This document shows, piece by piece, positions 22,679 to 30,963 of a stretch of DNA of 38,590 nucleotides. The DNA lies in assembly GCA_937974275.1 (NCBI GenBank), contig CALJIF010000142.1:1-38590 (forward strand), given 5' to 3'. The translations under genes were made by a program, and so were the position numbers. Below the pieces are notes generated by a model. That model was given only the letters and a program-made list of their open reading frames with translations, was not told the origin of the DNA and made no database searches. How positions within the stretch are numbered: the first letter of the stretch is position 1; every line of letters starts with the position of its first letter. This DNA is from an uncultured Flavobacteriales bacterium (GTDB taxonomy: Bacteria; Bacteroidota; Bacteroidia; Palsa-965).

Positions 22679-23809
22679 GTGAAATTTCAACTGACACATA
22701 CCGATTCCCATAGTAAAGCGCGTTGTGGCGTGGTTACTACGGATCACGGCGAAATTCAAACGCCGATATTTATGCCTGTAGGTACTGCGGGCACAGTAAA
22801 AGCTGTTCATATACGCGAACTGCAAAACGACATTAATGCCGAAATTATTCTGGGCAATACGTATCACCTGTTTCTACGTCCCGGACTTGAGGTGTTAGAA
22901 GCGGCAGGCGGATTGCATGGCTTTAACGGCTGGGATCGACCAATATTGACGGATAGTGGCGGCTATCAGGTATACTCTCTTTCCGACAATAGAAAATTGA
23001 CTGAGGAAGGCGTTAAGTTCAAATCGCATATTGACGGTTCACTGCATTTGTTTACACCGGAAAATGTGATGGACATTCAGCGTACGATTGGAGCAGATAT
23101 TATCATGGCATTTGATGAGTGTGCTCCGTATCCATGCGAATACGATTATGCTCGGAAGTCGATGGATATGACTCACCGTTGGTTAAAACGCTGCATCGAT
23201 CGATTCGATAGTACTCAACCGAAATACGGATACAGTCAAACCTTGTTCCCGATTGTGCAAGGAAGCGTTTATGAAGATTTGCGCAAGCAATCAGCTCAAT
23301 TTATCAGTGAGCAACAGCGTGAAGGAAATGCAATTGGCGGACTATCAGTTGGAGAGCCTGCAGAACAGATGTACGACTTGACAGATTTGGTTACGGATAT
23401 TCTACCTGCCGATAAACCTCGTTACCTGATGGGCGTCGGAACACCGGCCAATATTTTGGAAGGAATAGCGCGCGGCGTGGATATGTTCGATTGTGTAATG
23501 CCCACTCGTAATGCACGTCACGGTTTGTTGTTTACATGGGATGGAATCATCAACATACGGAATGAGAAATGGAAAAACGATCATTCCGCGTTGGATGAGA
23601 AGGGGACAACATGGGTTGATCAGAAATATTCCAAAGCCTATTTGCGTCATCTTATTCATTCGGAAGAAATTTTGGGTGCCATGATTGCATCCGTTCATAA
23701 TCTTGGATTTTATCTTGATTTGGTAAGAACAGCACGCACTAAAATCAAAGAAGGAACGTTCAATTCCTGGAAGAATTCCATTGTACCGACATTGCAACAC
23801 AAACTGTGA
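22679..23809 (+). CDS. tgt: tRNA-guanine transglycosylase (queuosine pathway), zinc-cysteine-less form
   Basis: I chose the GTG at 22679, giving MKFQLTHTDSHSKARCGVV, the family's usual N-terminus; a TTG three codons upstream is also open. 376 residues. Tgt exchanges guanine-34 for preQ1 in GUN-anticodon tRNAs. Seen: FMPVGTAGTVKAV, LTDSGGYQVYSL (general base Asp), FDECAPYP (base recognition), GGLSVGEP, and FDCVMPTRNARHG with the nucleophile Asp. The segment aligned to the zinc site ECDCYTCRNYSRAYL of E. coli reads EKGTTWVDQKYSKAYL, so all three zinc cysteines are replaced, while the His in ASVHNL remains. I believe this loss is shared by Bacteroidetes Tgt. It is translationally coupled to the following permease (GTGA overlap). 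Confidence 0.96.
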   Translation: MKFQLTHTDSHSKARCGVVTTDHGEIQTPIFMPVGTAGTVKAVHIRELQNDINAEIILGNTYHLFLRPGLEVLEAAGGLHGFNGWDRPILTDSGGYQVYSLSDNRKLTEEGVKFKSHIDGSLHLFTPENVMDIQRTIGADIIMAFDECAPYPCEYDYARKSMDMTHRWLKRCIDRFDSTQPKYGYSQTLFPIVQGSVYEDLRKQSAQFISEQQREGNAIGGLSVGEPAEQMYDLTDLVTDILPADKPRYLMGVGTPANILEGIARGVDMFDCVMPTRNARHGLLFTWDGIINIRNEKWKNDHSALDEKGTTWVDQKYSKAYLRHLIHSEEILGAMIASVHNLGFYLDLVRTARTKIKEGTFNSWKNSIVPTLQHKL

Positions 23810-24897
23810 AAATTCCGGGACTGACCATACTCGATCGTTATATCCTCAGAAAATTTCTGGGCACCTTCGTGTCGTCCATACTCATGATTATAATGATTGT
23901 GATTGTGTTTGATATTTCCGAAAAAATTGAAGATTTCATCAATCACGACATTGCCCTTTCCGAAATAATCTTCGACTATTATCTCAATTTTATTCCCTAC
24001 TTCGCCAATCTATTTTCTCCACTATTCACCTTCATTGCAGTTATATTTTTCACTTCACGACTCTCATCTCGAACAGAAGTAGTGGCCATATTGGCGGCAG
24101 GTGTCAGCTTCAGAAGATTCTTACGTCCTTATTTAATTGGAGCAACGTTTATTGCAGTCATGTCGTTACTTCTGAATAATTACCTAATTCCTATTGCCAA
24201 CAAAACACGACTTTCATTTGAATCTAAGTATGTGGGTATGCGTTTCACATTTATGGATCGTAATGTGCATTTGCAAATTGCACCGGGCTCCTTTGCGTAT
24301 TTAGAAACCTTCGATAATCATAGTAATATCGGCACCCGATTTACATTGGAGCAAATAGAAAACAGAGAATTGAAATATAAACTAACAGCCCGAGAAATAC
24401 GTTGGGATAGTACATCCGGAAAATGGAGGATCAACGACTACATTATTCGTAAAATAGATAAGAACGGAGAACAATTATTTAAAGGTCAGAAGCTAGACAC
24501 CACACTAAATCTATCTCCTACCGATTTCAGTGCTGCACAACGTTTAACAGAGACCATGACTGCAAGCGAATTGAACGTACACATCGAAAATGAGCGATTA
24601 AAAGGCACTGACAATCTCAATCTATTTGAGATAGAAAAACACAAACGAATTGCATTCCCATTTGCAACGTTTATTCTGACCGTTATAGGAGTTGCAGTTT
24701 CCAGCCGCAAAGAACGTGGAGGTATTGGAAAACATCTTGGAATAGGAATTGGTATCAGTTTTTCGTTCATATTTTTTATGCAATGGTTTACCAGCTATGC
24801 CTCAAATGGTGTGATGCCGGCAGCCGTTGCTGTCTGGGTACCTAACATGATATTCACGGTAGTTTGTATTTACCTGTTACGAAGAGCACCGAAATAA
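23806..24897 (+). CDS. LptF/LptG family permease (YjgP/YjgQ)
   Basis: 363 residues starting at GTG, overlapping the tgt stop as GTGA. The start MKIPGLTILDRYILRKFLGT is typical. Three N-terminal membrane helices (about 15-40, 55-82, 98-122) include LFSPLFTFIAVIFFTSRLSS and the EVVAILAAGVSFRRFLRP coupling motif. A periplasmic beta-jellyroll part (about 130-260) and three C-terminal helices (about 283-360) follow. These proteins form the membrane part of the LptB2FG machine that pulls lipopolysaccharide out of the inner membrane. Bacteroidetes often carry the two subunits apart, so I cannot say LptF or LptG. The tgt-LptF/G neighbourhood is common in this phylum as far as I recall. Confidence 0.92.
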   Translation: MKIPGLTILDRYILRKFLGTFVSSILMIIMIVIVFDISEKIEDFINHDIALSEIIFDYYLNFIPYFANLFSPLFTFIAVIFFTSRLSSRTEVVAILAAGVSFRRFLRPYLIGATFIAVMSLLLNNYLIPIANKTRLSFESKYVGMRFTFMDRNVHLQIAPGSFAYLETFDNHSNIGTRFTLEQIENRELKYKLTAREIRWDSTSGKWRINDYIIRKIDKNGEQLFKGQKLDTTLNLSPTDFSAAQRLTETMTASELNVHIENERLKGTDNLNLFEIEKHKRIAFPFATFILTVIGVAVSSRKERGGIGKHLGIGIGISFSFIFFMQWFTSYASNGVMPAAVAVWVPNMIFTVVCIYLLRRAPK

Positions 24898-24904
24898 GTG
24901 TCAC

Positions 24905-25483
24905 ATGAAAATTCAAATCTTCCGTCAACTGCTTCTAATTACAATTTGCTGTCTACCATTGATCGCGTCTGACTCCTGCAAAAAAGGCAAAAATGATCCC
25001 GACTCGTGTAATGGCAGTTCAACACGTCGAAACGTTAAGATTCTGATTGATGAATTAGCGACAAGTATTGACACTGCCAACGTCATTAACATAAGTGTTG
25101 ATTCGATTGGAAACCTTGATGTGCCCGAAGTGAATAAAGAAAGTGCGAGACAGGAAGTGGAGAAAAAAGTTTTTCGCATCACTGCTAAAGTGCACAAGAT
25201 GAGTAAACATCGTGATGGTGATATCAAAATAAAACTTACTAACGGCAATGATTTATACATCAATTGTGAAGCCCCCAATATGGGTTGCACGTTTATACAG
25301 AACTCAGCGTTCTTTAGTCGTATGGAACGAGTGCGCAATTGGATTGAGCCGCGTTATGATGAACTCGAAGGCAAAACAGTAACCATAACCGGAGTCGGAT
25401 TTATTGACATCGATCATCGTTATCCGAGAAATGCGGCGAAAAATGAAATGGAATTGCACCCGATTCTGGATATCTCCTACTAA
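24905..25483 (+). CDS. Exported protein with OB-fold-like domain, function unknown
   Basis: 192 residues. An N-terminal hydrophobic signal (MKIQIFRQLLLITICCLPLI) is followed by SDSCKKGKNDPDSCNG; the Cys may be a lipoprotein site, but the lipobox is weak. Residues 75-192 contain FRITAKVHKMSKHRDGDIKI, LYINCEAPNMGC and VTITGVGFIDIDHRYPRN, then EMELHPILDI. The GVGFxD...ELHPILDI ending occurs in many bacterial hypothetical proteins believed to form OB-type barrels; those usually have a GQTGxAPN loop, here changed to YPRNAAKN. Biochemical function is unknown. It follows the permease by seven bases and is probably in the tgt operon. Confidence 0.72.
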   Translation: MKIQIFRQLLLITICCLPLIASDSCKKGKNDPDSCNGSSTRRNVKILIDELATSIDTANVINISVDSIGNLDVPEVNKESARQEVEKKVFRITAKVHKMSKHRDGDIKIKLTNGNDLYINCEAPNMGCTFIQNSAFFSRMERVRNWIEPRYDELEGKTVTITGVGFIDIDHRYPRNAAKNEMELHPILDISY

Positions 25484-25496
25484 CAATAAATATCCC

Positions 25497-25527
25497 TTGA
25501 CACACATTGCAGCTTCGTTTACATTTA
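25497..25527 (+). promoter_or_regulatory. Putative promoter of the ankyrin gene
   Basis: TTG (25497-25499), 20 bases, then TACATTTA (25520-25527; 7/8 to TAnnTTTG). The ATG at 25585 is 57 bases beyond, giving a leader of about 50 bases. Confidence 0.45.
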
Positions 25528-25584
25528 CCATGAAATAAATTACGCATTACACCGTTGACCTCTAATAACCCCAAAACCACTCTT

Positions 25585-26229
25585 ATGAAAACTGTATTCG
25601 CACACATTGCGTTTTTAACCATTGCCATTATCAGCTTCTCCTTTAATAATTCAGAGCCTGATTGCCGTGAAGTATTTGAGGCGGTAAAAGAAAATAATAT
25701 TGACAAGGTAAAGTCTTTGCTCGCAGCAAATGGAAATTGTGTTAACGCAACCAATTTAGATGGTGAAACACCATTATACATGGCTGTTTCGGAAAATCAC
25801 ACGGAGATGGTTAAAGCGTTATTGAATTTCAAACCATTAACAGAAAAAAGCGAAAATCGCGGACTTACACCATTGCATAAAGCCTGCATAAATGGAAACT
25901 ACGACATTGCACTTATGCTGATTAACGCCGGTGCCAATGTTAATGCAGAAAGCAGTATTGGATATACTTGCCTGATGTACGCAGCAGATGAGAATTTGAA
26001 GTTCGTTTCTTTATTGGTTGATAAAGGTGCCAAACTAAATGCAACGGGCCCCATGGGTGAAACTGCATTGATGGAAGCAGCACGACATGGTAGCTTGGAA
26101 AATGTAAAGTACCTCATCAGCAAAGGAGCGGATCACAAACTACAAGACAGCGAGGGCAAAACTGCTGCTGATATTGCAGCGGATAATAATCATCCGGAGA
26201 TTGCTGAATTTTTGCGTGGTCTGGAATGA
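25585..26229 (+). CDS. Exported ankyrin-repeat protein
   Basis: The ATG at 25585 starts a signal peptide (MKTVFAHIAFLTIAIISFSF); the open frame extends upstream to 25555, but those ten residues do not suit export. 214 residues. Five or six ankyrin repeats follow: NIDKVKSLLAANGNCVNATN, DGETPLYMAVSENHTEMVKA, RGLTPLHKACINGNYDIALM, IGYTCLMYAADENLKFVSLL, MGETALMEAARHGSLENVKY and a last EGKTAADIAADNNHPEIAEF. Ankyrin stacks bind other proteins; the partner is unknown. A single Cys near residue 31 could be disulphide-free in the periplasm. Its TGA is directly followed by the stop codon of convergent ispE. Confidence 0.9.
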   Translation: MKTVFAHIAFLTIAIISFSFNNSEPDCREVFEAVKENNIDKVKSLLAANGNCVNATNLDGETPLYMAVSENHTEMVKALLNFKPLTEKSENRGLTPLHKACINGNYDIALMLINAGANVNAESSIGYTCLMYAADENLKFVSLLVDKGAKLNATGPMGETALMEAARHGSLENVKYLISKGADHKLQDSEGKTAADIAADNNHPEIAEFLRGLE

Positions 26230-27042
26230 TTACAGTTTCGCCGTAAATACTGCATAAACTTCCGGCCAAAGATGTTCGCTTGGTTTATTCCTAAATAAAC
26301 CAAACACTGCAGAGCCGCTGCCACTCATGGACGCATAAGCCGCCCCCATGTTGTACAATTGTGTTTTTATAGAAGCTATTTCCGGGTGGTGTGAGAATAA
26401 GCCGTTTTCAAAATCGTTTCCTACACTATCACGCCATTGCTCCGGAGTGGTTGTTGCGAGTTGCTTTGCAAGATCGAACTTCATAGCAGTAGGCTTCACC
26501 CAACTATATGCCAATGGAGTGCTGACATGAATTCCGGGATGAACCACAACAATGTTCCACCCACTTAAATCGATACTGATCGGTGACAAGATTTCTCCTT
26601 TGCCTGTTGCTAACATCGGTTTATTATGTACAAAAAAAGCGCAATCCGCACCTAATTGAGCAGCCAATTCAGCGACCTGTTCATTGTTCCAATCAGAAGC
26701 ATATTGACTAACCAAATACTTCAGCACAAATGCGGCATCAGCAGAACCGCCGCCCAAGCCTGCGCCCATGGGAATAATTTTGTGCAAATGAATATGTACC
26801 GGAGGTAGTTCAATCTGGTGTGCGAGCAAATGATATGCTTTAACACACAAATTACCGGAACTATCACCGGGAATCGGCAAGCCACTCGATGTAAACTTTA
26901 ATTCGGTTGCTGATTCATTAATTTCCAAAATATCTTTCCACGGCAACGGATAAAAGACAGATTCGATATTGTGATAACCGTCGCTGCGCTTTTCCGTTAC
27001 GTACAGGCCAAGATTAATCTTTGCGTTTGGAAATAAAATCAT
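26230..27042 (-). CDS. ispE: 4-diphosphocytidyl-2-C-methyl-D-erythritol kinase IspE
   Basis: I chose the ATG at 27042, giving MILFPNAKINLGLYVTEKRS, the canonical family start; the longer frame from 27066 adds eight residues. 270 residues. The GHMP-kinase ATP loop IPMGAGLGGGSADAAFVLK, the DGYHNIESVFYPL substrate region and the C-terminal MSGSGSAVFGLF are all present. It phosphorylates CDP-methylerythritol in the non-mevalonate route to isoprenoids. A TATCTTCG element is six bases upstream of the chosen start, which supports that start and suggests a leaderless or nearly leaderless mRNA. It is divergent from accA. Confidence 0.97.
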   Translation of the reverse strand: MILFPNAKINLGLYVTEKRSDGYHNIESVFYPLPWKDILEINESATELKFTSSGLPIPGDSSGNLCVKAYHLLAHQIELPPVHIHLHKIIPMGAGLGGGSADAAFVLKYLVSQYASDWNNEQVAELAAQLGADCAFFVHNKPMLATGKGEILSPISIDLSGWNIVVVHPGIHVSTPLAYSWVKPTAMKFDLAKQLATTTPEQWRDSVGNDFENGLFSHHPEIASIKTQLYNMGAAYASMSGSGSAVFGLFRNKPSEHLWPEVYAVFTAKL

Positions 27043-27048
27043 GTGGCG

Positions 27049-27056
27049 CGAAGATA
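27049..27056 (-). promoter_or_regulatory. Putative -7 element of ispE
   Basis: The minus strand reads TATCTTCG, 7/8 to TAnnTTTG, six bases before the ATG at 27042. Confidence 0.45.
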
Positions 27057-27128
27057 AAAGACCCACATTGATTTGCAGCGATTTATATAAATTCTATAAG
27101 GAAATTCTAAGGATTGAACCCCAATCTA

Positions 27129-27157
27129 AACAGCTGTTAGTTACAATCATTTTGTAA
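27129..27157. promoter_or_regulatory. Two inverted repeats upstream of accA, possible operator
   Basis: AACAGCTGTT (27129-27138) is a perfect 10-base palindrome. TTACAA (27141-27146) and TTGTAA (27152-27157) form a second inverted repeat with a five-base centre, three bases later. They lie in the 143-base gap between ispE and accA, 28-57 bases before the accA ATG. No regulator can be assigned. Confidence 0.35.
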
Positions 27158-27185
27158 TTTCACCGCCTATTAAAAAACGCTAAAC

Positions 27186-28142
27186 ATGAATTATCTGGAT
27201 TTTGAAAAGCCGATTCAAGAGTTGATCGAGTTGCGCGATAAGATGAAGCAAACGGCTGAAAAGAATGGTGTTGATGTTTCTTCATCGCTGCAGGAAATTG
27301 AAGATAAAATCACTTCTAAGCGAATTGAGATTTATTCCAATCTTACTCCATGGCAACGCGTTCAGGTTTCACGTCATCCTGATCGCCCTTACACTTTGGA
27401 TTATATAAAGGCTATTACCGACAGCGAATTCATTGAGCTGCATGGTGATCGAACCGTAAAAGACGACAAAGCCATGGTGGGCGGTTTCGGCATGTTGAAT
27501 GGCCGCACAGTTATGTTTGTCGGTCAACAAAAAGGTCGCAATACCAAGTTGCGTCAGTATCACAATTTCGGAATGCCGAATCCTGAAGGATACCGCAAAG
27601 CATTGCGTTTAATGAAAATGGCCGAGAAGTTCAATAAACCGATCGTTACATTTATTGATACTCCGGGAGCATTCCCCGGATTGGAAGCCGAAGAACGTGG
27701 ACAAGGAGAAGCTATTGCACGTAATCTTTTGGAAATGGCTCAACTGAAAGTACCTGTGATTTGTATTATTATCGGTGAAGGTGCTTCAGGAGGTGCATTG
27801 GGTATTGGAATCGGCGATCGTGTAATCATGTTGGAAAACACCTGGTACTCGGTAATTTCTCCGGAGTCGTGTTCTTCTATTTTGTGGAGAAGCTGGGATA
27901 ATAAAGAACGCGCCGCAGAAGCATTGAAGTTAACCGCAGACGATATGATGGGACAAGGATTGGTGGATGGTGTGATTAAAGAACCTATCGGTGGTGCACA
28001 CACCAATTGGGAAGAGATTTTCGCGACCGTAAAAAATCGAATTGAAGAAGAACTTCAGACATTAGATAAATTATCACCGGAGCAACGTATCGATCAACGC
28101 ATCGAGAAGTTTTGCAAGATGGGCGTTGTGGTAGAAGGTTAA
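27186..28142 (+). CDS. accA: Acetyl-CoA carboxylase carboxyltransferase subunit alpha
   Basis: 318 residues, the family length. N-terminal MNYLDFEKPIQELIELRDKM, then TPWQRVQVSRHPDRPYTLDY, HGDRTVKDDKAMVGGFG, FGMPNPEGYRKALRLMKMAE, FIDTPGAFPGLEAEERGQGE and IGEGASGGALGIGIGDRV are all hallmark blocks. It works with AccD to transfer the carboxyl group from biotin to acetyl-CoA, forming malonyl-CoA for fatty acid synthesis. accD, accB and accC are not in this window. It is a single-gene unit with its own leader; the start has no Shine-Dalgarno but is preceded by AAAAAACGCTAAAC. Its stop codon overlaps the convergent lipoprotein gene's stop by four bases. Confidence 0.98.
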   Translation: MNYLDFEKPIQELIELRDKMKQTAEKNGVDVSSSLQEIEDKITSKRIEIYSNLTPWQRVQVSRHPDRPYTLDYIKAITDSEFIELHGDRTVKDDKAMVGGFGMLNGRTVMFVGQQKGRNTKLRQYHNFGMPNPEGYRKALRLMKMAEKFNKPIVTFIDTPGAFPGLEAEERGQGEAIARNLLEMAQLKVPVICIIIGEGASGGALGIGIGDRVIMLENTWYSVISPESCSSILWRSWDNKERAAEALKLTADDMMGQGLVDGVIKEPIGGAHTNWEEIFATVKNRIEEELQTLDKLSPEQRIDQRIEKFCKMGVVVEG

Positions 28143-29422
28143 CGATTGTACCACAATTCTAAATCCAACACGGGAGCAGCGTAATTCCACGATTGAATTA
28201 AGCTGCTCCCGTTGTAATTTAATACCGACGCTCCGGACGCTACGTAAATACTGTTGCCTATTACATCGTAGCGAATCTGTTGCGCTGTAACACCGGGCAA
28301 ATGCAGCTGCACTCCCAGAGGATTGTATTCAAATCGATACACGTTACCATCACTATGACCCAGCAACAGCGTGTTGGATGAAATTTGCTCAGCACAATTC
28401 ACACTACCATTCGCTAATGAAACAGGAGTCCATGTACCATTGCTTATCCGTTCATATATTTTAAGTTCCGCCTGACCCGCTGCATTTCCGACCAAATACA
28501 CCTCATCATCGTTACGCGGAAACAACTCCGTTACTTCCATATTTAACGGACATTGCGCTACCGTTCCACCGGAAACAGCATATACCACCATCCACGATTG
28601 GCCTGTACTGATTTCTTTCTGCACCGTATACACATAACCTGAAGTACGACACATCACTACTCCCCGATGTAAATTCAACATCGGATAAGTCGCTTGTTGC
28701 GTTCCCGCATTATCGAATGATCTAAACTGTTCCGGACCATTCCATCCTGTGTATAGTAAGCGATCCTTCACAAACAAGGCACTCCAAAAACTTGAAGTAC
28801 TTACGGTAGGCGACTTACTCCATTCCGGAGCAGAACCATCAATGGAGAACGCGTTCAATTTTCCGTATACATCACCACATGCATACACCTGCTGCCACCA
28901 GGCACTTACAGCCATATCTCCGAAATCGGAATTTTCCGTTTTCCATAGCATTGGCGCAGCTGTGCTGTCCACACGATATATTGTGAGCGTGTTCGCCTGT
29001 GGATAATGCGCAGTAAAAAATCCTTTTAGCTGTTTTGGAAACTCTGTCAACTGTACCGAACGATAGCCACGATTTGTATTCCCTGCTTCATCGCGAACTT
29101 CTGCCATGAAATAATACAACCCTGAGGTTAAACGTATATCACCAACCACATAATCCATGCGCACCTCATCTTCCACTCCACTGAGTTGCTGCTCCTGCGC
29201 AGGAATGGCCGGAATCATGTTTTCATCCAGCAACTGAATCCTACATCGGTTCAATCCCTCATTATCGCGTAATTTGACATGCACTTCAATGGTATCTATT
29301 ACCGCTAATTGCAGAGAGCCGTTGGGAGCAATCCATTCCAACTCGGGTAGAACGGTATCTTCTTTGCGACAAGAATGCAGCAGCACAACAAATATCAACC
29401 ACAAAACAACAGGTAAACGCAT
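28139..29422 (-). CDS. Lipoprotein with beta-propeller-like repeats, function unknown
   Basis: 427 residues. The N-terminus MRLPVVLWLIFVVLLHSC ends in a lipobox-like LLHSC followed by RKED, so Cys18 is probably lipidated. Residues 30-130 look like an immunoglobulin-type domain (LQLAVIDTIEVHVKLRDNEG, YYFMAEVRDEAGNTNRGYRS). The remainder has irregular four-strand repeats with Trp and Gly typical of PQQ/kelch-like propellers (VSAWWQQVYACGDVYGKLNA, SSFWSALFVKDRLLYTGWNG, NTLLLGHSDGNVYRFEYNP, NSIYVASGASVLNYNG). It is a cell-surface or periplasmic binding protein by inference; no enzyme motif was seen. It overlaps accA by four bases at the 3' end and is divergent from the PaiB-like gene. Confidence 0.82.
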   Translation of the reverse strand: MRLPVVLWLIFVVLLHSCRKEDTVLPELEWIAPNGSLQLAVIDTIEVHVKLRDNEGLNRCRIQLLDENMIPAIPAQEQQLSGVEDEVRMDYVVGDIRLTSGLYYFMAEVRDEAGNTNRGYRSVQLTEFPKQLKGFFTAHYPQANTLTIYRVDSTAAPMLWKTENSDFGDMAVSAWWQQVYACGDVYGKLNAFSIDGSAPEWSKSPTVSTSSFWSALFVKDRLLYTGWNGPEQFRSFDNAGTQQATYPMLNLHRGVVMCRTSGYVYTVQKEISTGQSWMVVYAVSGGTVAQCPLNMEVTELFPRNDDEVYLVGNAAGQAELKIYERISNGTWTPVSLANGSVNCAEQISSNTLLLGHSDGNVYRFEYNPLGVQLHLPGVTAQQIRYDVIGNSIYVASGASVLNYNGSSLIQSWNYAAPVLDLELWYNR

Positions 29423-29466
29423 AGCCTGAAATTACAAAAATTGCATCATGATCGTTGTGATTTGGT

Positions 29467-29474
29467 TACATTTG
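29467..29474 (+). promoter_or_regulatory. -7 promoter element of the PaiB-like gene
   Basis: TACATTTG, perfect TAnnTTTG, only three bases before the ATG at 29478. If used as usual, transcription would begin at the A of the start codon. Confidence 0.6.
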
Positions 29475-29477
29475 AAT

Positions 29478-30086
29478 ATGTACGTGCCACCCCAGTTCAA
29501 GAACACGAATCATGATGAAATACTTGCGTTCATTCGTGAGCATTCCTTCGGTTTGTTATTGAGCAATGGGAATACTTTGCCTTTCGCAACTCACTTGCCC
29601 TTTATAATTGAGGAACAAGACGAACAAATTGTCCTTATCACACATTTGGCTAAAGCGAATGAACAATGTGCTGCTCTGGAAGAAGGACAATTGGTGAAGA
29701 TCATTTTTAGTGGACCACATGCATTCATCAGTCCAAGTTTGTACACCGGAAATGATCATGTTCCCACCTGGAATTATATTGCTGTTCACGCGTCCGGAAG
29801 CGTTCAGATTTTGAATGATGAAATCGCTGATCAAGCCATGAAAACTATTTCAGCACACTATGATCCTGATTGGGCTTCACGTATGCATACAGTTTCTGAG
29901 CATTACATGAGCGCTTTGAAGAAAGAAATTGTTGTTGTGAAAATTATAGTGAATAAATTGGAAGCGCAATTCAAATTAAGTCAAAATCGAATTGGCCAAG
30001 ATCGACAACGCATTAAAAAATATTTACTGGAACATCAGGATGCTGCAGCTCGTGAAGCCGGATCTTATATGAAAGATGAATTATGA
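29478..30086 (+). CDS. PaiB-like FMN-binding negative transcriptional regulator family protein
   Basis: The ATG at 29478 gives MYVPPQFKNTNHDEILAFI, the usual PaiB start; the open frame from 29448 adds ten residues and would place the -7 promoter inside the gene. 202 residues. FGLLLSNGNTLPFATHLPFI, LITHLAKANEQCAALEEGQ, GPHAFISPSLYTG and VPTWNYIAVHASGSVQIL form the split-barrel flavin-binding fold. B. subtilis PaiB is known as a regulator of sporulation and protease genes, but Gram-negative members may simply be FMN-dependent enzymes. Its stop overlaps the next start in ATGA (30083-30086). Confidence 0.93.
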   Translation: MYVPPQFKNTNHDEILAFIREHSFGLLLSNGNTLPFATHLPFIIEEQDEQIVLITHLAKANEQCAALEEGQLVKIIFSGPHAFISPSLYTGNDHVPTWNYIAVHASGSVQILNDEIADQAMKTISAHYDPDWASRMHTVSEHYMSALKKEIVVVKIIVNKLEAQFKLSQNRIGQDRQRIKKYLLEHQDAAAREAGSYMKDEL

Positions 30087-30961
30087 AAAAGTACGCTCTA
30101 GTTGTTTTTATCGCACTTCAAGGCATTATTGTATTAGGGCAACTTCCCAACACGGAAGTGTGGCTGATGGAATATAGTTTCAACAAAACAACACCCATGT
30201 TTTTCGCAGCACAAAATGTGAGCAACAACCCGGGATATGATAACCAACCTGCCTTTTCTGAAAACGGTTCGTATTTGCTTTGGACGTCGAGCAGAGATAG
30301 CGGACAAACCGATTTGTACCGTTATGAAATCGGAATTCGCAATGTAGTGCGCATTACTAACACTGCGGTTAGTGAATATTCCCCACAATTTATGCCCGGG
30401 AACAAATTCATTTCTGCGGTAGTTGTAGAAAAAGACAGCACACAGCGCCTCTGGAAATACAATCGTTACAACGGGTCATCAAAATTACTTATCCCGAAGC
30501 TATATGCAGTAGGATATTACTGCTGGTACGATGCGAATACATTATTTGCATTTCAGTTGAGTAGTCCGACGTTGCTTGTCGCAGTGAATGTAAACAACGG
30601 AATGAAACGCAATGTGGCAACGAATGTTGGACGTTGCTTACAGATCTATCGCTCAGCCAAGAAAAAGGTGTTGTTGTACACGGAGAAGAACGACAAAGTG
30701 TGGACGATAAAAGCCCTTGACAAAAACGGCAATAAAGATGCTTCCTGGAAGAATATTGATTTACCGGAAGGTGTGGAAGATTTTGCGATTGACAAACGAG
30801 GTAATATGTATTGCGCAAAAACATCCGTATTGTACTACCGAAATATTGAAAATGGAATAGAATGGACCACTGTGCAGGACCTTGCCGGATTTGGTTTTAA
30901 GAACATCACACGATTGGCATTCAGTCCTGATGGAAAAACGATGGCATTAGTCACGGAATAA
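30083..30961 (+). CDS. Secreted TolB-like beta-propeller protein
   Basis: 292 residues, start overlapping the PaiB-like stop. Signal peptide MKKYALVVFIALQGIIVLGQ. PD40/TolB-type blades follow: NNPGYDNQPAFSENGSYLLW, DLYRYEIGIRNVVRITNTAV, YSPQFMPGNKFISAV, LWKYNRYNGSSKLLI and a final TRLAFSPDGKTMALVTE. About five to six blades are visible. It is probably periplasmic; no enzymatic residues were recognised. It may sense or bind a surface ligand, but nothing ties it to the neighbouring PaiB-like and GNAT genes apart from the operon. Confidence 0.85.
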   Translation: MKKYALVVFIALQGIIVLGQLPNTEVWLMEYSFNKTTPMFFAAQNVSNNPGYDNQPAFSENGSYLLWTSSRDSGQTDLYRYEIGIRNVVRITNTAVSEYSPQFMPGNKFISAVVVEKDSTQRLWKYNRYNGSSKLLIPKLYAVGYYCWYDANTLFAFQLSSPTLLVAVNVNNGMKRNVATNVGRCLQIYRSAKKKVLLYTEKNDKVWTIKALDKNGNKDASWKNIDLPEGVEDFAIDKRGNMYCAKTSVLYYRNIENGIEWTTVQDLAGFGFKNITRLAFSPDGKTMALVTE

Positions 30962-30963
30962 TT

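Noticed and set aside
27111..27128. Small hairpin GATTG...CAATC resembling a tRNA arm
   Set aside because: No acceptor stem, anticodon arm or CCA-side pairing nearby; a single short stem only.
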